Assembly: GCA_025355105.1 (NCBI GenBank)
Contig: JANYAE010000126.1
Location: 38,060 to 102,059, forward strand
Direction of reading: 5' to 3'
DNA from: Pseudomonadota bacterium
GTDB taxonomy: Bacteria > Pseudomonadota > Gammaproteobacteria > Steroidobacterales > Steroidobacteraceae
DNA: 64,000 bases
Position numbers and translations under genes: made by a program. The notes under the pieces are model-generated. The model worked only from the letters and a program-made list of their open reading frames with translations, had not been told where the DNA came from and ran no database searches. Positions 1 to 8,448 of this stretch are shown piece by piece (the first letter of the stretch is position 1; each line of letters starts with the position of its first letter).

Positions 1-1
1 G

Positions 2-1204
2 GATATGGCGGCGCTGATCGACTACCTCAAGCACCTCGACGTGCGGCAGGTGCCCGGCGTCACGGACTCGACGCTGCACTTCGCGACGATCATCACGCCG
101 GACGCCGATCCCGTGAAGCGCGCCGGCTTCCTCGACGTAATGCAGCACTTCTTCGCCGACCGCAATGTCCGGCAGATGGTGCCGGTGCCGCCGATGCGCA
201 CCTCCGGCAAGACGGCCTACAGCCGCACCATGTTCATGGTGCACCGGCGCTGGGAGCTGCACGTCTGGGAACTCACCGGCCCGGAGTCCGGGTGGCAGGA
301 GCAGCTCGAGCGGCATCTCGAGCGCGAGCCGGTGTTCGCCGTGCTGTCAGGACTCGGCGGCCGCAACTGGGCGCCGGTGCACCGCTTCTGCGAGAGCGCG
401 GCCCTGCCGTGCTTCTTTCCGAACCTGGATCTGCCGGTCGTCAACGAAAGCGACTACTACTCGGTCTACTTCTCGCGCGGCGTGCTGCTCGAAGCGGGGC
501 TTATTGGCAAGGCGCTGAGTGATGCGGCAGGCGACGAGCGGCCGCGGACGGTGACGCAGATCTACCGGGCGGGCGACGTCGGCGAAGCGGCGGCGGCCGA
601 GCTCGCCCGCCAGCTCAAGGACAGCGGCATCAAGGTCTCGAGCCAGGTCCTCAAGGGGCTGAGCGGCGCGGGCGTCGCGGCGGCGGTGCACGCGGCCGGC
701 AGCGCCGACCGCCTCGTGCTGTGGCTGCGGCCCAAGGATCTCGCTGCGCTCGGCGCCGCGCCCGCGGCAGGGCGCGTGTACGTCTCCGGGCTGATGGGCG
801 ACCTCGAGCACGCGCCGCTACCCCCGGCCTGGCGCGAGCGCACCCGCATCGCCTACCTGTTCGACCTGCCCGAACGGCGCCGGGTGCGCGTCGACTTCGC
901 GCTCGGCTGGTTCATGGCACGCCACATCCCGGTGGTCGCCCAGCAGGTGCAGGTGGATACCTACCTTGCCCTCGGTCTGGCCTCCGAGGTGCTGAGTCAC
1001 ATGGTCGACACCTTCGTACGTGACTACTTCGTCGAGCGCACGGTGCTGCTGATCGAGCACCGGATCATCACCGGCTACTACCCGCGGCTCGCGCTCGCGA
1101 CCGGGCAGCGGTTCGCGTCGAAGGGCGGAATGCTCGTCAAGTGGACCGGCGCGACCGGCAACTTCATCGTGCCTGACGGCGACTGGGCGGTTCCGCCGAA
1201 CTGA
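2..1204 (+). CDS. Cytochrome c / periplasmic binding protein fusion, 5' partial
   Basis: The reading frame is open through the left edge, so the start lies outside the window. The first visible residues (MAALIDYLKHL) look like the last helix of a c-type cytochrome domain. About 385 residues follow that resemble a type I periplasmic binding protein of the branched-chain amino acid ABC family: an alternating alpha/beta pattern with VFAVLSGLGGRNWAPVHRF and CFFPNLDLPVV. I therefore infer a periplasmic haem domain fused to a ligand-binding domain, possibly serving a quinoprotein dehydrogenase or similar redox system. The haem CXXCH motif would be upstream and cannot be seen. The ATG at position 5 is internal and is probably not the true start. 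The substrate is unknown. Confidence 0.6.
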   Translation, partial: DMAALIDYLKHLDVRQVPGVTDSTLHFATIITPDADPVKRAGFLDVMQHFFADRNVRQMVPVPPMRTSGKTAYSRTMFMVHRRWELHVWELTGPESGWQEQLERHLEREPVFAVLSGLGGRNWAPVHRFCESAALPCFFPNLDLPVVNESDYYSVYFSRGVLLEAGLIGKALSDAAGDERPRTVTQIYRAGDVGEAAAAELARQLKDSGIKVSSQVLKGLSGAGVAAAVHAAGSADRLVLWLRPKDLAALGAAPAAGRVYVSGLMGDLEHAPLPPAWRERTRIAYLFDLPERRRVRVDFALGWFMARHIPVVAQQVQVDTYLALGLASEVLSHMVDTFVRDYFVERTVLLIEHRIITGYYPRLALATGQRFASKGGMLVKWTGATGNFIVPDGDWAVPPN

Positions 1205-1241
1205 GCGGGCGAGGCGCGATCCTGTGCCCGAGCGAAGATTC

Positions 1242-1265
1242 GAGTGGCCTCGCGACTCGCCACTC
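1242..1265. terminator. Hairpin between convergent genes
   Basis: GAGTGGC and GCCACTC form a 7-bp stem around a 10-nt loop, 37 bases after the upstream gene's stop and 27 bases before the stop of the opposing FKBP gene. There is no clear U-tract on either strand. The placement suits a bidirectional terminator, but the stem is modest. Confidence 0.35.
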
Positions 1266-1292
1266 CCTTCCGCCGCTCTGTTCGCCCGGGGG

Positions 1293-2159
1293 CTACTGAG
1301 GTGGCGGCCCGCCAGCCGATCCCTTGGCAGGAGCCTCGCCGGCATGCTTCGGCGCCGGTCGATGCATCAGATTCGGATCCACCTGCGCCGGCGCTTCCAC
1401 GCGCACCAGCTCGAGCTCGTAGATCAGCAGCGCGCCCGGAGGAATCGCGGGCGGTGGCGTCGTCCCGTAGCCGAGGTTCGGTGGCACGAACAACTGCCAC
1501 TTCGCACCAGGCTTCATCATCATCAGCGCCTCCTGCCACCCCTTGATGATCGTGGCCATGCGAACCGTCGCGGCCTGGCCGTGCGCCGTGGAGCTGTCGA
1601 ACTCGACGCCGTCGCTGAGCGCGGCCCGGTAGCGCACCGTGACCTGGTCGCTGGCGCGCGGCGAACTCCGTGCCGGATCGCCGTCCGCCAGCACCCGATA
1701 CTGCAGCCCGGACGGCGTCGTCCTGATGCCCTCGGCCTTGCCGTTCTTGTCGAGGAACGCCCGTGCCGCAGCGCGGTTGCGCTCGACACTGGACTCGCGG
1801 CTCGACGCGATGAATTGATTCGCCTGGGACCGTTGCAGGTCCGTCGCCACCGTCCCGGCGAGGCCGTCCTTGAGCCCCGCCACCAGCGGCTCCCAGCCGA
1901 CGGTCGCGGACAGTCCGTTCTGATAGAGCTGGCGGCCGAGGATAAGCCCGACCTCGTAGCTCGCGACCTCCGCTGACGGCGCTGGCGGCGCTTCGGGCGT
2001 CGCCTTTTCGCGTTGTGCCGGCGCGACAGCGGTCGACGATTCTCGAGCGTCAGGCGGGGACGCGGCTGCCTCCGGCAGCTGTGACCACGCTCTCGGCATG
2101 GCGAGCAGGAGGAGTGCAGCGGCGAGAGCGGAGTGCGGGTAGATCAGCGGGGCCGGCAT
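1293..2159 (-). CDS. fkpA: FKBP-type peptidyl-prolyl cis-trans isomerase, Mip/FkpA type
   Basis: A secreted prolyl isomerase expected to assist protein folding in the periplasm. The 288-residue product has a signal peptide (about residues 1-26), a Pro/Ala-rich linker, an N-terminal helical region like the FkpA/Mip dimerisation domain (about 65-150; EVGLILGRQLYQNG), and an FKBP fold (about 165-262). Hallmarks of the FKBP domain are VTVRYRAALSDGVEFDSS, KPGAKWQLFVPPNLGYG and a final LIYELELVRVE strand. The tail is Pro/Gly/Ala-rich and probably disordered. The gene is convergent with the upstream partial gene. A TATACT -10-like box lies about 40 bases before the start. Family assignment is firm; fkpA versus mip naming is loose. 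Confidence 0.9.
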   Translation of the reverse strand: MPAPLIYPHSALAAALLLLAMPRAWSQLPEAAASPPDARESSTAVAPAQREKATPEAPPAPSAEVASYEVGLILGRQLYQNGLSATVGWEPLVAGLKDGLAGTVATDLQRSQANQFIASSRESSVERNRAAARAFLDKNGKAEGIRTTPSGLQYRVLADGDPARSSPRASDQVTVRYRAALSDGVEFDSSTAHGQAATVRMATIIKGWQEALMMMKPGAKWQLFVPPNLGYGTTPPPAIPPGALLIYELELVRVEAPAQVDPNLMHRPAPKHAGEAPAKGSAGGPPPQ

Positions 2160-2196
2160 GGAATGTCCGTCGCGGGCGCCGTGCGGCGACCGCGCA

Positions 2197-2202
2197 AGTA
2201 TA
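2197..2202 (-). promoter_or_regulatory. Candidate -10 box for fkpA
   Basis: On the minus strand this reads TATACT, a good sigma70 -10 element in an otherwise very GC-rich gap, and predicts a leader of about 30 bases before the fkpA ATG. No convincing -35 hexamer is seen at 17-18 bases spacing, so the assignment is tentative. Confidence 0.35.
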
Positions 2203-2307
2203 GCCCGGGAGCACGCACCGATAGCCTGCGTGCGCTGGCGCTCGCGGCACCCGCCCGGGATCCGCGGTCGCGCGCCGTCGTTGCGCGCGACCGCGGATCA
2301 CCCGGCC

Positions 2308-4008
2308 TCAGTTCAGTGCCGGCAGCGCCTGCGTGTGCTCGGCGCGAACCGCCCGCAGCTCTCCGGCCGGCAGCCCGAGCAGCTCGAGAACCGTCGGTGC
2401 GATCTGCGTCGTCTCGACCGAGTGTTGGACGCGCGCGTGGTGCACGCCGGCGCCCCAGACGACGATCGGAACGTGCCGGTCCTGCGGCGCGTTGCCGCCG
2501 TGCTCGGCGATCTTCTTGATCTTCTTCGGATTCGAGTAGACCGTGCCGACGCTTGCGATGCCAATGAGGTCCGGCACGCGGTCGTCACGTGTCGAGACGC
2601 CGATGAACTCGGCCGCCGCTGCGCCGGCGTGGATCTCGCGCAGGCCCGCGTGCGCCACGGTGCCGCTGTAGTCGACGAACTTGCCGCCGGCGTCCGAGCC
2701 GCCGACGGCCTGCGGCACGTAGTTCCAGAGGAAATGCCGCGCGAACTCGCTGGCCTGCCTCGAGCGGTCGGAGAGCCACAGCAGCATGCCGTCATCGTTG
2801 ATCGAGAACGCCACCAGCGGCGCCGTGGCTGACGGGTTCGCCGCCGCCCAGGCATCGTCGAGGGCGGCCGTGACCTCGCCGTCGTCGATCAGCCGCAGCT
2901 GCGCGCGATTGAGCGGCGACTGGCCGTGCTTCGCCGAGACGACGATCACCGTGTCCTTGACGTTCACCGCCGCGACGATGCGGCCGAGCTCGGCATCGAC
3001 GAAGTCGAGAGCGCCCGCGAGCACCGGGCCGGCCGCGCTGCCGCCCGCGCCGTAGCCGCCGAGCCCGGCGAGGCCGCCGTCGCCGGCGTAGTGCGAGAAG
3101 TTGAGCTTCTGGGCGGTCGAGACCGACTGGAAGTTCATGCCGTAGATCGCGGGCACGCCGCTCGGGTTCGGGCTGCCGTCGTGGTTGCCGCCGTTGGCCC
3201 AGTGGATCACCGCCTCGACCTTGAGCGCGTCGTAGAACTGCGTGTTCAGGTTGTCCTTGGTCCAGTCGTCGCCGCCGGCGCCCGGCACGAGGCTGTTGAC
3301 CTCCGGCGCGAACAGGTCGTCCACGCCGTCGCCGGACGGTCCGTTGACGAGGTCGTAGGCGAGATGCTTGTCCGACCACGCCGTGTGCAGGCCATGGGCC
3401 TTCGCTACCTCGAAGATCGTGTTGACGCGCAGGTACGCGTGCGGATAGACACCCTGGCACGTGGCAGGGTCCACCGGCAGCTGCGTGGTGTCGATGCCGT
3501 CGCGCGCCTGCTTGGACATCTTGTAGATGTTCTGCTGGATGGCCGCCGGGGTCGACAGGTCGCCGACGTTCTCGCCGGCGTCGATCGCGTTCAGGTTGCG
3601 GTCGAGCTGTTCGAAGTACGTCACCTCGACCCCTGGCGCGACGCCGGCGCAATCGGTGGTGCCGGCCGGCAGCAGCGAGCGATTCCAGCTGTCGTCGTAG
3701 TACACCCCGGTGGACTTCGGGTTGCCGCCGGTGACGATCGCGGTCAGGCCGGGGAACGAGTCGGACGGGAACGGCGTGCGCGCGTTGGCATAGGACGCGC
3801 CCTCGGTGACCAAGCGCGCGAGCGTCGAGCCGGCGTGGTTGGCCACATAGGCGTCGAGGTCGGAGGCGTGGAGGCCATCGACGGAGATCACCAGCACGTG
3901 CCGGGCGTGATGACCGTGATCGTCGTCCGCACGTGACAGTGCCGGAGCGGCAGCGACGGCCAACGCCGCGGCGAACGCGAGCGGCCGCGAGAGCTTCGAA
4001 GTCTGCAT
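2308..4008 (-). CDS. Secreted alkaline phosphatase / type I phosphodiesterase family protein
   Basis: The product (566 aa) begins with a signal peptide (about residues 1-26, ending near ALSRA) followed by a His/Asp stretch. It then has the alkaline-phosphatase superfamily core: VLVISVDGLHASDLD supplies the first metal-binding Asp, and a Ser/Thr nucleophile is likely in the NARTPFPSDSFPG segment, as in nucleotide pyrophosphatases. Further metal ligands are likely in WSDKHLAYD, VVSAKHGQSP and AEHGGNAPQDRHVP. It probably hydrolyses phosphodiesters or phosphomonoesters in the periplasm; the substrate is unknown. I chose the ATG at 4008 because AGGG sits 9 bases upstream; in-frame starts exist at 4017 and 4038. 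No operon partner is evident. Confidence 0.85.
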   Translation of the reverse strand: MQTSKLSRPLAFAAALAVAAAPALSRADDDHGHHARHVLVISVDGLHASDLDAYVANHAGSTLARLVTEGASYANARTPFPSDSFPGLTAIVTGGNPKSTGVYYDDSWNRSLLPAGTTDCAGVAPGVEVTYFEQLDRNLNAIDAGENVGDLSTPAAIQQNIYKMSKQARDGIDTTQLPVDPATCQGVYPHAYLRVNTIFEVAKAHGLHTAWSDKHLAYDLVNGPSGDGVDDLFAPEVNSLVPGAGGDDWTKDNLNTQFYDALKVEAVIHWANGGNHDGSPNPSGVPAIYGMNFQSVSTAQKLNFSHYAGDGGLAGLGGYGAGGSAAGPVLAGALDFVDAELGRIVAAVNVKDTVIVVSAKHGQSPLNRAQLRLIDDGEVTAALDDAWAAANPSATAPLVAFSINDDGMLLWLSDRSRQASEFARHFLWNYVPQAVGGSDAGGKFVDYSGTVAHAGLREIHAGAAAAEFIGVSTRDDRVPDLIGIASVGTVYSNPKKIKKIAEHGGNAPQDRHVPIVVWGAGVHHARVQHSVETTQIAPTVLELLGLPAGELRAVRAEHTQALPALN

Positions 4009-4366
4009 GGGCAACATCCCCTGGTTGATAGTTCGCAACGCGCGAGGCGCGTGCCGGAACTTTGCCTCGTCCAGATGACGTGGCCATTACCAGGGTCTTC
4101 GCGGTGCGATTCACGTGCGCGCCGCCGATCGCCGCGGTGCGCCGCTGCCGCATCGCAGCAGCGTCTCAGGCGCGGCCGATGGGGAGGCTGCGGCGCGCCG
4201 CCGGGCGGCGGCAGTTGACGGAAACTTCCGTCATTATCGTTAACTGATGCGCTGGTCCGAGACGACGCGCGCTAGTCTCCGCCGCGGGTTGGCGGCCACG
4301 GCGGCCCGACATGGCTTCGGCCACGCCAGGGGAGCCGTGGTCCCGGCCCACTGCGCGCCGCGCGGG
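4009..4366. other. Intergenic region upstream of the phosphatase gene
   Basis: This 358-base gap lies between the phosphatase start and the ubiB stop. I find no supported gene; the short reading frames here look like GC-rich background. Its one clear structure is the inverted repeat at 4216-4233, inside a locally AT-richer stretch (about 4215-4250) that could hold the phosphatase promoter. Confidence 0.5.
4216..4233. promoter_or_regulatory. Perfect 8-2-8 inverted repeat, candidate operator
   Basis: TGACGGAA-AC-TTCCGTCA is a perfect inverted repeat with a 2-bp centre, typical of a dimeric repressor site (for example TetR- or GntR-like). On the minus strand a GATAAT -10-like hexamer directly precedes it, so a bound protein would block transcription towards the phosphatase gene about 210 bases away. 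No regulator gene is adjacent. This is inferred from symmetry alone. Confidence 0.45.
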
Positions 4367-6004
4367 CTAGCGCCGCACCAGCAGGTAGGCAACCGCACCT
4401 GCCGCCACCACGACGCCGAAGATCACCGGCTCCGCGCCGAGCGCGAGCCACAGCACGCCGAGCGCGAGCACCGTGCACGCGATCAGCGTCCGGTCACGGC
4501 GCCGTGCACCGGCCCGCAGCTCGGCGGCGAGCCGGCGGTACTCGGCGGTCTCGCTCGGAAACAGCGCCCGGCGTCCCTCGGCCTCGCGCACCAGCCGGCG
4601 CAGCAGCGGTGGCGTGGCGCGCAGCGTCTCGAGGAACTCCGGCAGGTGGCGACGTGCCTCCTTGAGGATCGTGCGCGGACTCATCCGCTCGCGATACCAC
4701 GCCCTGAGCAGCGGCTGCGCGGTCTTCCACAGGTCAAGCTCAGGATAGAGCTCGCGGCCGAGGCCCTCGATGTTGAGCAGCGTCTTCTGCAGCAGGACCA
4801 GCTGCGGCTGCACCTCCATCCGGAAGCGCCGTGCGGTCTCGAACAAGCGCAGCAGCACGACACCGAAGGAGATCTCCGACAGCGGCTTCTGGAAGATCGG
4901 CTCGCAGACTGTGCGCACCGCGGCCTCGAGCTCGTCGACCCGCGTGCCCGGCGGCACCCAGCCGCTCTCGACGTGCAGCTCGGCGACGCGCCGGTAGTCG
5001 CGGTCGAAGAAGGCCAGGAAGTTGCCGGCCAGGTACTCGAGGTCGCGGGGATCGAGCGTACCGACGATGCCGAAGTCGACCGCGGCGTAGCGCGGGTTCG
5101 CGGGATCCTCGGTCAGCACGAAGATGTTGCCGGGGTGCATGTCGGCGTGGAAGAAGTTGTGCCGTAGCATCTGCGTGAAGAAGATCGCGACGCCGTTTTC
5201 GGCGAGCTTCCTGATGTCGACGCCGAGTGCGCGCAGGCGCGCGATGTCGCTGATCTGCACGCCGCGGATGCGCTCCATGACCAGCACGTCCGGGCGGCAC
5301 AGCTCGAAGTGCACTTCCGGCACGTACAAGAGCGGGCTGCCTGCGAAATTGCGCTTCAGCTGCGCCGCATTCGCGGCCTCACGCATCAGGTCGAGCTCGT
5401 CCATGATCGTCTGGTCGTACTCGGCGACGATCTCGAGCGGCCGCAGACGCGAGGCGTCCGGAACGTAGCGCAGCGCGAGCCGCGCCAGCGCGTACAGCAC
5501 CTCCAGGTCGCGGCGGATCACGGTGCGCATCGCCGGACGCAGCACCTTGACGATGACCTCGCGCCCGTCCTTGAGGGTCGCGGTGTGCACCTGCGCGATC
5601 GAGGCAGCGGCGAGCGGCGCGGTCTCGAAGCTGCCGAACACCGCGCCGACGCTCTCGCCGAGCGCGCGCTCGATCGCCGCGCGCGCCTGCTCGCCCGGAA
5701 ACGGCGGCACGCGGTCCTGGAGCTTGGCGAGCTCGTCGGCGATGTCCGGCGGCAGCAGGTCGCGCCGCGTCGACACGGCCTGGCCGAACTTGATGAAGAT
5801 CGGGCCAAGCTCCTCGAGCGCGAGCCGCAGCCGCTCGCCGCGCGACGCGCCACGACGGCGCGCGAACCAGGTGGACGGCTGCAGGAAATACAGGAAGCGC
5901 AGCGGCCGGTAGAGGTGCGTCGCGGTCACGAACTCGTCAAGCCCATGCCGAACCAGCACCCGCTGGATCTCGAGCAGCCGCCCGGCCACCTTGAGGCTGA
6001 TCAC
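4367..6004 (-). CDS. ubiB: UbiB, ubiquinone biosynthesis ABC1/ADCK-type kinase-like protein
   Basis: An inner-membrane atypical kinase/ATPase of the UbiB/COQ8 family required for ubiquinone synthesis. The 545-residue length matches the family. The KxGQ signature is present (IFIKFGQAVSTRRDLLPPD, about residue 72), followed by an Ala-rich nucleotide loop (APLAAASIAQVH), the ion-pair Lys region (REVIVKVLRP), the catalytic-loop-like HADMHPGNIFV and the metal-binding VDFGIVG. Two hydrophobic C-terminal helices (about 500-545) anchor it in the membrane. The start is GTG, 3 bases after the ubiJ stop, so it is the last gene of ubiE-ubiJ-ubiB. Confidence 0.95.
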   Translation of the reverse strand: MISLKVAGRLLEIQRVLVRHGLDEFVTATHLYRPLRFLYFLQPSTWFARRRGASRGERLRLALEELGPIFIKFGQAVSTRRDLLPPDIADELAKLQDRVPPFPGEQARAAIERALGESVGAVFGSFETAPLAAASIAQVHTATLKDGREVIVKVLRPAMRTVIRRDLEVLYALARLALRYVPDASRLRPLEIVAEYDQTIMDELDLMREAANAAQLKRNFAGSPLLYVPEVHFELCRPDVLVMERIRGVQISDIARLRALGVDIRKLAENGVAIFFTQMLRHNFFHADMHPGNIFVLTEDPANPRYAAVDFGIVGTLDPRDLEYLAGNFLAFFDRDYRRVAELHVESGWVPPGTRVDELEAAVRTVCEPIFQKPLSEISFGVVLLRLFETARRFRMEVQPQLVLLQKTLLNIEGLGRELYPELDLWKTAQPLLRAWYRERMSPRTILKEARRHLPEFLETLRATPPLLRRLVREAEGRRALFPSETAEYRRLAAELRAGARRRDRTLIACTVLALGVLWLALGAEPVIFGVVVAAGAVAYLLVRR

Positions 6005-6007
6005 GGC

Positions 6008-6634
6008 TCAGCGCGCCAGGCGGCCGATGCGGGTGGCGAGCAGCGCGAGCCGCGCAGCGGCGCGGTCCACATCCTCGCGGATCCGGTCGACGGCGCCGTG
6101 ATGGACGTCCAATTGCGCGCGCGGCACCAGGTCGCGGCCTTCCTCGGTCAGGTACTCGCCGACGTTGCGCGCCAGCGAATCAACCGCGCGGCGCCCCCAC
6201 CCGAAGGCGCTGTTGACCGCCTGCGCGGCGTAGTGCGCCGGCACGTCGCCGACCAGTCGCGCGAGCTCCTCCTCGACCTCGGGGCGCGCGTGGCGCAGCA
6301 GCCGCTCGAACGCGGCGGCGATCTCGGCGTCGCCGGCGATCGAAACGCCGGCGGCCGTGAAGCGCCCGCCGCTGCGACCGGCGAGCAGCGCCGCGAGGCC
6401 GAGCGGCGTGCCGGTGACGGCGGCATCGGCAGGCTCGTCGCCGGCGGCGATCGCAAGGCCGTCGACCGCGGCTGCGAGCCGCAATCGCGCCAGGCGTCCG
6501 CCGAGCGGCGTCTCCACCTGGATCGCGAACGAGCGCCCGGCAAGCTCGGCGAGCAGCTCGCGGGCCGGCGTCGAGGCGCGCAGGTTGCGGTTGATGAGCG
6601 TCTCGAGGGGCCTGAGCAGCGGCGCGGCGACCAT
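6008..6634 (-). CDS. ubiJ: UbiJ, SCP2-domain ubiquinone biosynthesis accessory factor
   Basis: A lipid-binding accessory protein of the Ubi complex. The product is 208 aa. The N-terminal part (about 15-115) matches the SCP2 sterol-carrier-like fold (FAIQVETPLGGRLARLRL, ADAAVTGTPLGLAALLAG). The C-terminal half is helical, probably coiled-coil, as in UbiJ (YAAQAVNSAFGWGRRAVDSL). The ATG shares one base with the ubiE stop (TGATG), indicating translational coupling. Its identification rests as much on position between ubiE and ubiB as on sequence. Confidence 0.88.
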   Translation of the reverse strand: MVAAPLLRPLETLINRNLRASTPARELLAELAGRSFAIQVETPLGGRLARLRLAAAVDGLAIAAGDEPADAAVTGTPLGLAALLAGRSGGRFTAAGVSIAGDAEIAAAFERLLRHARPEVEEELARLVGDVPAHYAAQAVNSAFGWGRRAVDSLARNVGEYLTEEGRDLVPRAQLDVHHGAVDRIREDVDRAAARLALLATRIGRLAR

Positions 6635-7404
6635 CAGTAACGCCAGCCGCGGTGCAGCGCGACGATGCCGCCCGTCAGGTTGTGGTGGCGGCAGCCGTCG
6701 AAGCCGGCCTCGCGCATCATCGTCTCGAGCGTCGCCTGGTCGGGGAACATGCGGATCGATTCGGCGAGGTAGCGATAGCTGTCGGCATCCTGCGCGACCA
6801 GCCGGCCGAGCGCGGGCAGCACGCCGAACGAGTAGGCGTCGTAGAGCGGCTTGAGGCCCGGGGCGACGGGCTTGGAGAACTCGAGGATCAGCAGCTGGCC
6901 GCCGGGCCGCAGCACGCGGTACATCGAGGCCAGCGCCGCGGCCTTGTCGGTGACGTTCCTCAGCCCGAAGCCGATCGTCACGCAGTCGAACGACGCGTCG
7001 CGAAACGGCAGCCGCTCGGCGTTCGCGAGCACGTGCTCCACCTGGCTGACGATGCCGGCATCCAGCAGGCGGTCGCGGCCGTGCGCCAGCATCGCGGCGT
7101 TGATGTCGGAGAGCACCACCCGGCCGCTTGTGCCCACCTGCCGCGCCAGGCCGGCGGCCAGGTCGCCGGTGCCGCCGGCGACGTCGAGCGCCTGTTGGCC
7201 GGGCCGCAGGCCGGTCTGCGACAGCAGGAAGCGCTTCCACAGCCGGTGGACGCCGAACGACATCAGGTCGTTCATGACGTCGTAGCGGCTGGCAACCGAA
7301 TCGAACACCGCCCGCACCCGTTGCGCCTTGTCGGCCGCGGCCACCTGTTGGTAGCCGAAGTCAACGGTTCCGGCGGCGGTGCGCTTGTCGGGAGATCCGG
7401 TCAC
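6634..7404 (-). CDS. ubiE: UbiE, demethylmenaquinone/2-polyprenyl-benzoquinol C-methyltransferase
   Basis: A SAM-dependent C-methyltransferase of ubiquinone (and menaquinone) synthesis. Signatures are [24 protein letters not shown], the SAM motif [33 protein letters not shown] and the C-terminal [13 protein letters not shown]. The start is inferred to be GTG at 7404, giving 256 aa against about 250 in the family; no in-frame ATG lies before the conserved core. This start sits only 15 bases from the GTG of the divergent esterase gene, so promoter space is very tight. First gene of ubiE-ubiJ-ubiB. Confidence 0.93.
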   Translation of the reverse strand: MTGSPDKRTAAGTVDFGYQQVAAADKAQRVRAVFDSVASRYDVMNDLMSFGVHRLWKRFLLSQTGLRPGQQALDVAGGTGDLAAGLARQVGTSGRVVLSDINAAMLAHGRDRLLDAGIVSQVEHVLANAERLPFRDASFDCVTIGFGLRNVTDKAAALASMYRVLRPGGQLLILEFSKPVAPGLKPLYDAYSFGVLPALGRLVAQDADSYRYLAESIRMFPDQATLETMMREAGFDGCRHHNLTGGIVALHRGWRY

Positions 7405-7419
7405 TGGGAAGTTGCTCGC

Positions 7420-8448
7420 GTGAAAACCGTGAAATTGTACCGCTCGGCGCCCGGCGCCGCACCGCGGCCGGCAGCCCGGGTGCCCGCCGGCCGGCTCGCG
7501 GTGCTGGCGGCGCTGCTCATCGGCGCGCACTCCGTCGCCGCCGTCGCGTGCCAGGACCGTGGCGCGAAGGCGCCCGAGGCGCGTTGCGAGTCGCTCTCGT
7601 TCGGCGGGCGCGAGCGCAGCTATCGACTGTACGTGCCGGCCGTGCTGCCGGTTGCCGCGCCACTGCTGGTCGTTCTGCACGGCGGCGGCGGCGGTGCGGC
7701 CGGCATGGAGGCACTCACCGGGCGCGGTTTCAATCGCCGCGCGGACGCGGCCGGCGTGCTGGTCGTCTATCCGGAAGGCGTCGATCACGCTTGGAACGAC
7801 GGCCGCCACGACCTGAAGGCACGCACCGTCCGCGACGGCGTCGACGACGTTGGCTACCTGCGCGCGCTGGTCGAGGCGCTCGGGCGCCGCTACCCGCTGG
7901 ACCGCGAGCGGCTGTTCGTCACCGGCATCTCCAACGGCGGCATGATGACGCTGCGGCTCGCCTGTGATGCGGCTGACCTGTTCGCCGGCTTCGTGGCGGT
8001 GGCCGCGAGCCTCGGCGAGGACACGGCGGCCGCTTGCAGGCCGGCACAGGCGCGGCCGGTCGCGCTGGTCGACGGCACCGAGGATCCGCTCGTGCCGTTC
8101 GCCGGCGGCGAGGTCCGCGTGCTCGGCTCGCGCCGCGGACGGGTCATCGGCGCCGAGGCGACGTTCGCCGCGTTTCGCGACGTCGCCGGTTGCCGCTCGG
8201 TTGAGGCCGAGCCGCCGCTCGATCGCATCGCCGACGACGGCACCGCGCTGGTGGTGCGCCGCGCCGTCGGCTGCCGGCCCGGCGTCAACGTGGTGCTCTA
8301 CGAGGTGCAGGGCGGCGGCCACGCCTGGCCTGGCGGGCTGCCCTACCTCGGCAAGTGGCTCATCGGGAAAGTGAGTCAGGAGCTCGACGCGACCGATGAG
8401 ACGTGGCGCTTCCTCGGTCTTGGAGGAAGCCGGCGAGGACCGGTGTGA
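7420..8448 (+). CDS. Secreted PHB-depolymerase/LpqC-like esterase
   Basis: An alpha/beta hydrolase of the poly(3-hydroxybutyrate) depolymerase/feruloyl esterase (LpqC) family. There is an N-terminal signal or anchor segment (about residues 20-42), then [18 protein letters not shown] (oxyanion-hole loop), [13 protein letters not shown], the nucleophile elbow [10 protein letters not shown], an Asp in [10 protein letters not shown] and the catalytic His in GGGHAWPGG. All triad residues are therefore present. I take the GTG at 7420 as start (GGGAAG lies 8 bases upstream); GTGs at 7429 and 7480 are alternatives. The 3' end overlaps the opposing MetX-like gene by 89 bases. The substrate is unproven. 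Confidence 0.82.
   Translation: MKTVKLYRSAPGAAPRPAARVPAGRLAVLAALLIGAHSVAAVACQDRGAKAPEARCESLSFGGRERSYRLYVPAVLPVAAPLLVVLHGGGGGAAGMEALTGRGFNRRADAAGVLVVYPEGVDHAWNDGRHDLKARTVRDGVDDVGYLRALVEALGRRYPLDRERLFVTGISNGGMMTLRLACDAADLFAGFVAVAASLGEDTAAACRPAQARPVALVDGTEDPLVPFAGGEVRVLGSRRGRVIGAEATFAAFRDVAGCRSVEAEPPLDRIADDGTALVVRRAVGCRPGVNVVLYEVQGGGHAWPGGLPYLGKWLIGKVSQELDATDETWRFLGLGGSRRGPV

Noticed and set aside
2..4040. Long antisense and out-of-frame open frames over most genes (for example 2926-3936 plus, 10992-9610 minus)
   Set aside because: At about 70% GC, stop codons are rare in all frames. These frames are Arg/Ala/Pro-rich with no motifs and lie over well-recognised genes.
4062..4247. Small plus-strand frame in the gap upstream of the phosphatase
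   Set aside because: There is no ribosome-binding site or family resemblance, and its end is formed by the inverted repeat at 4216-4233.
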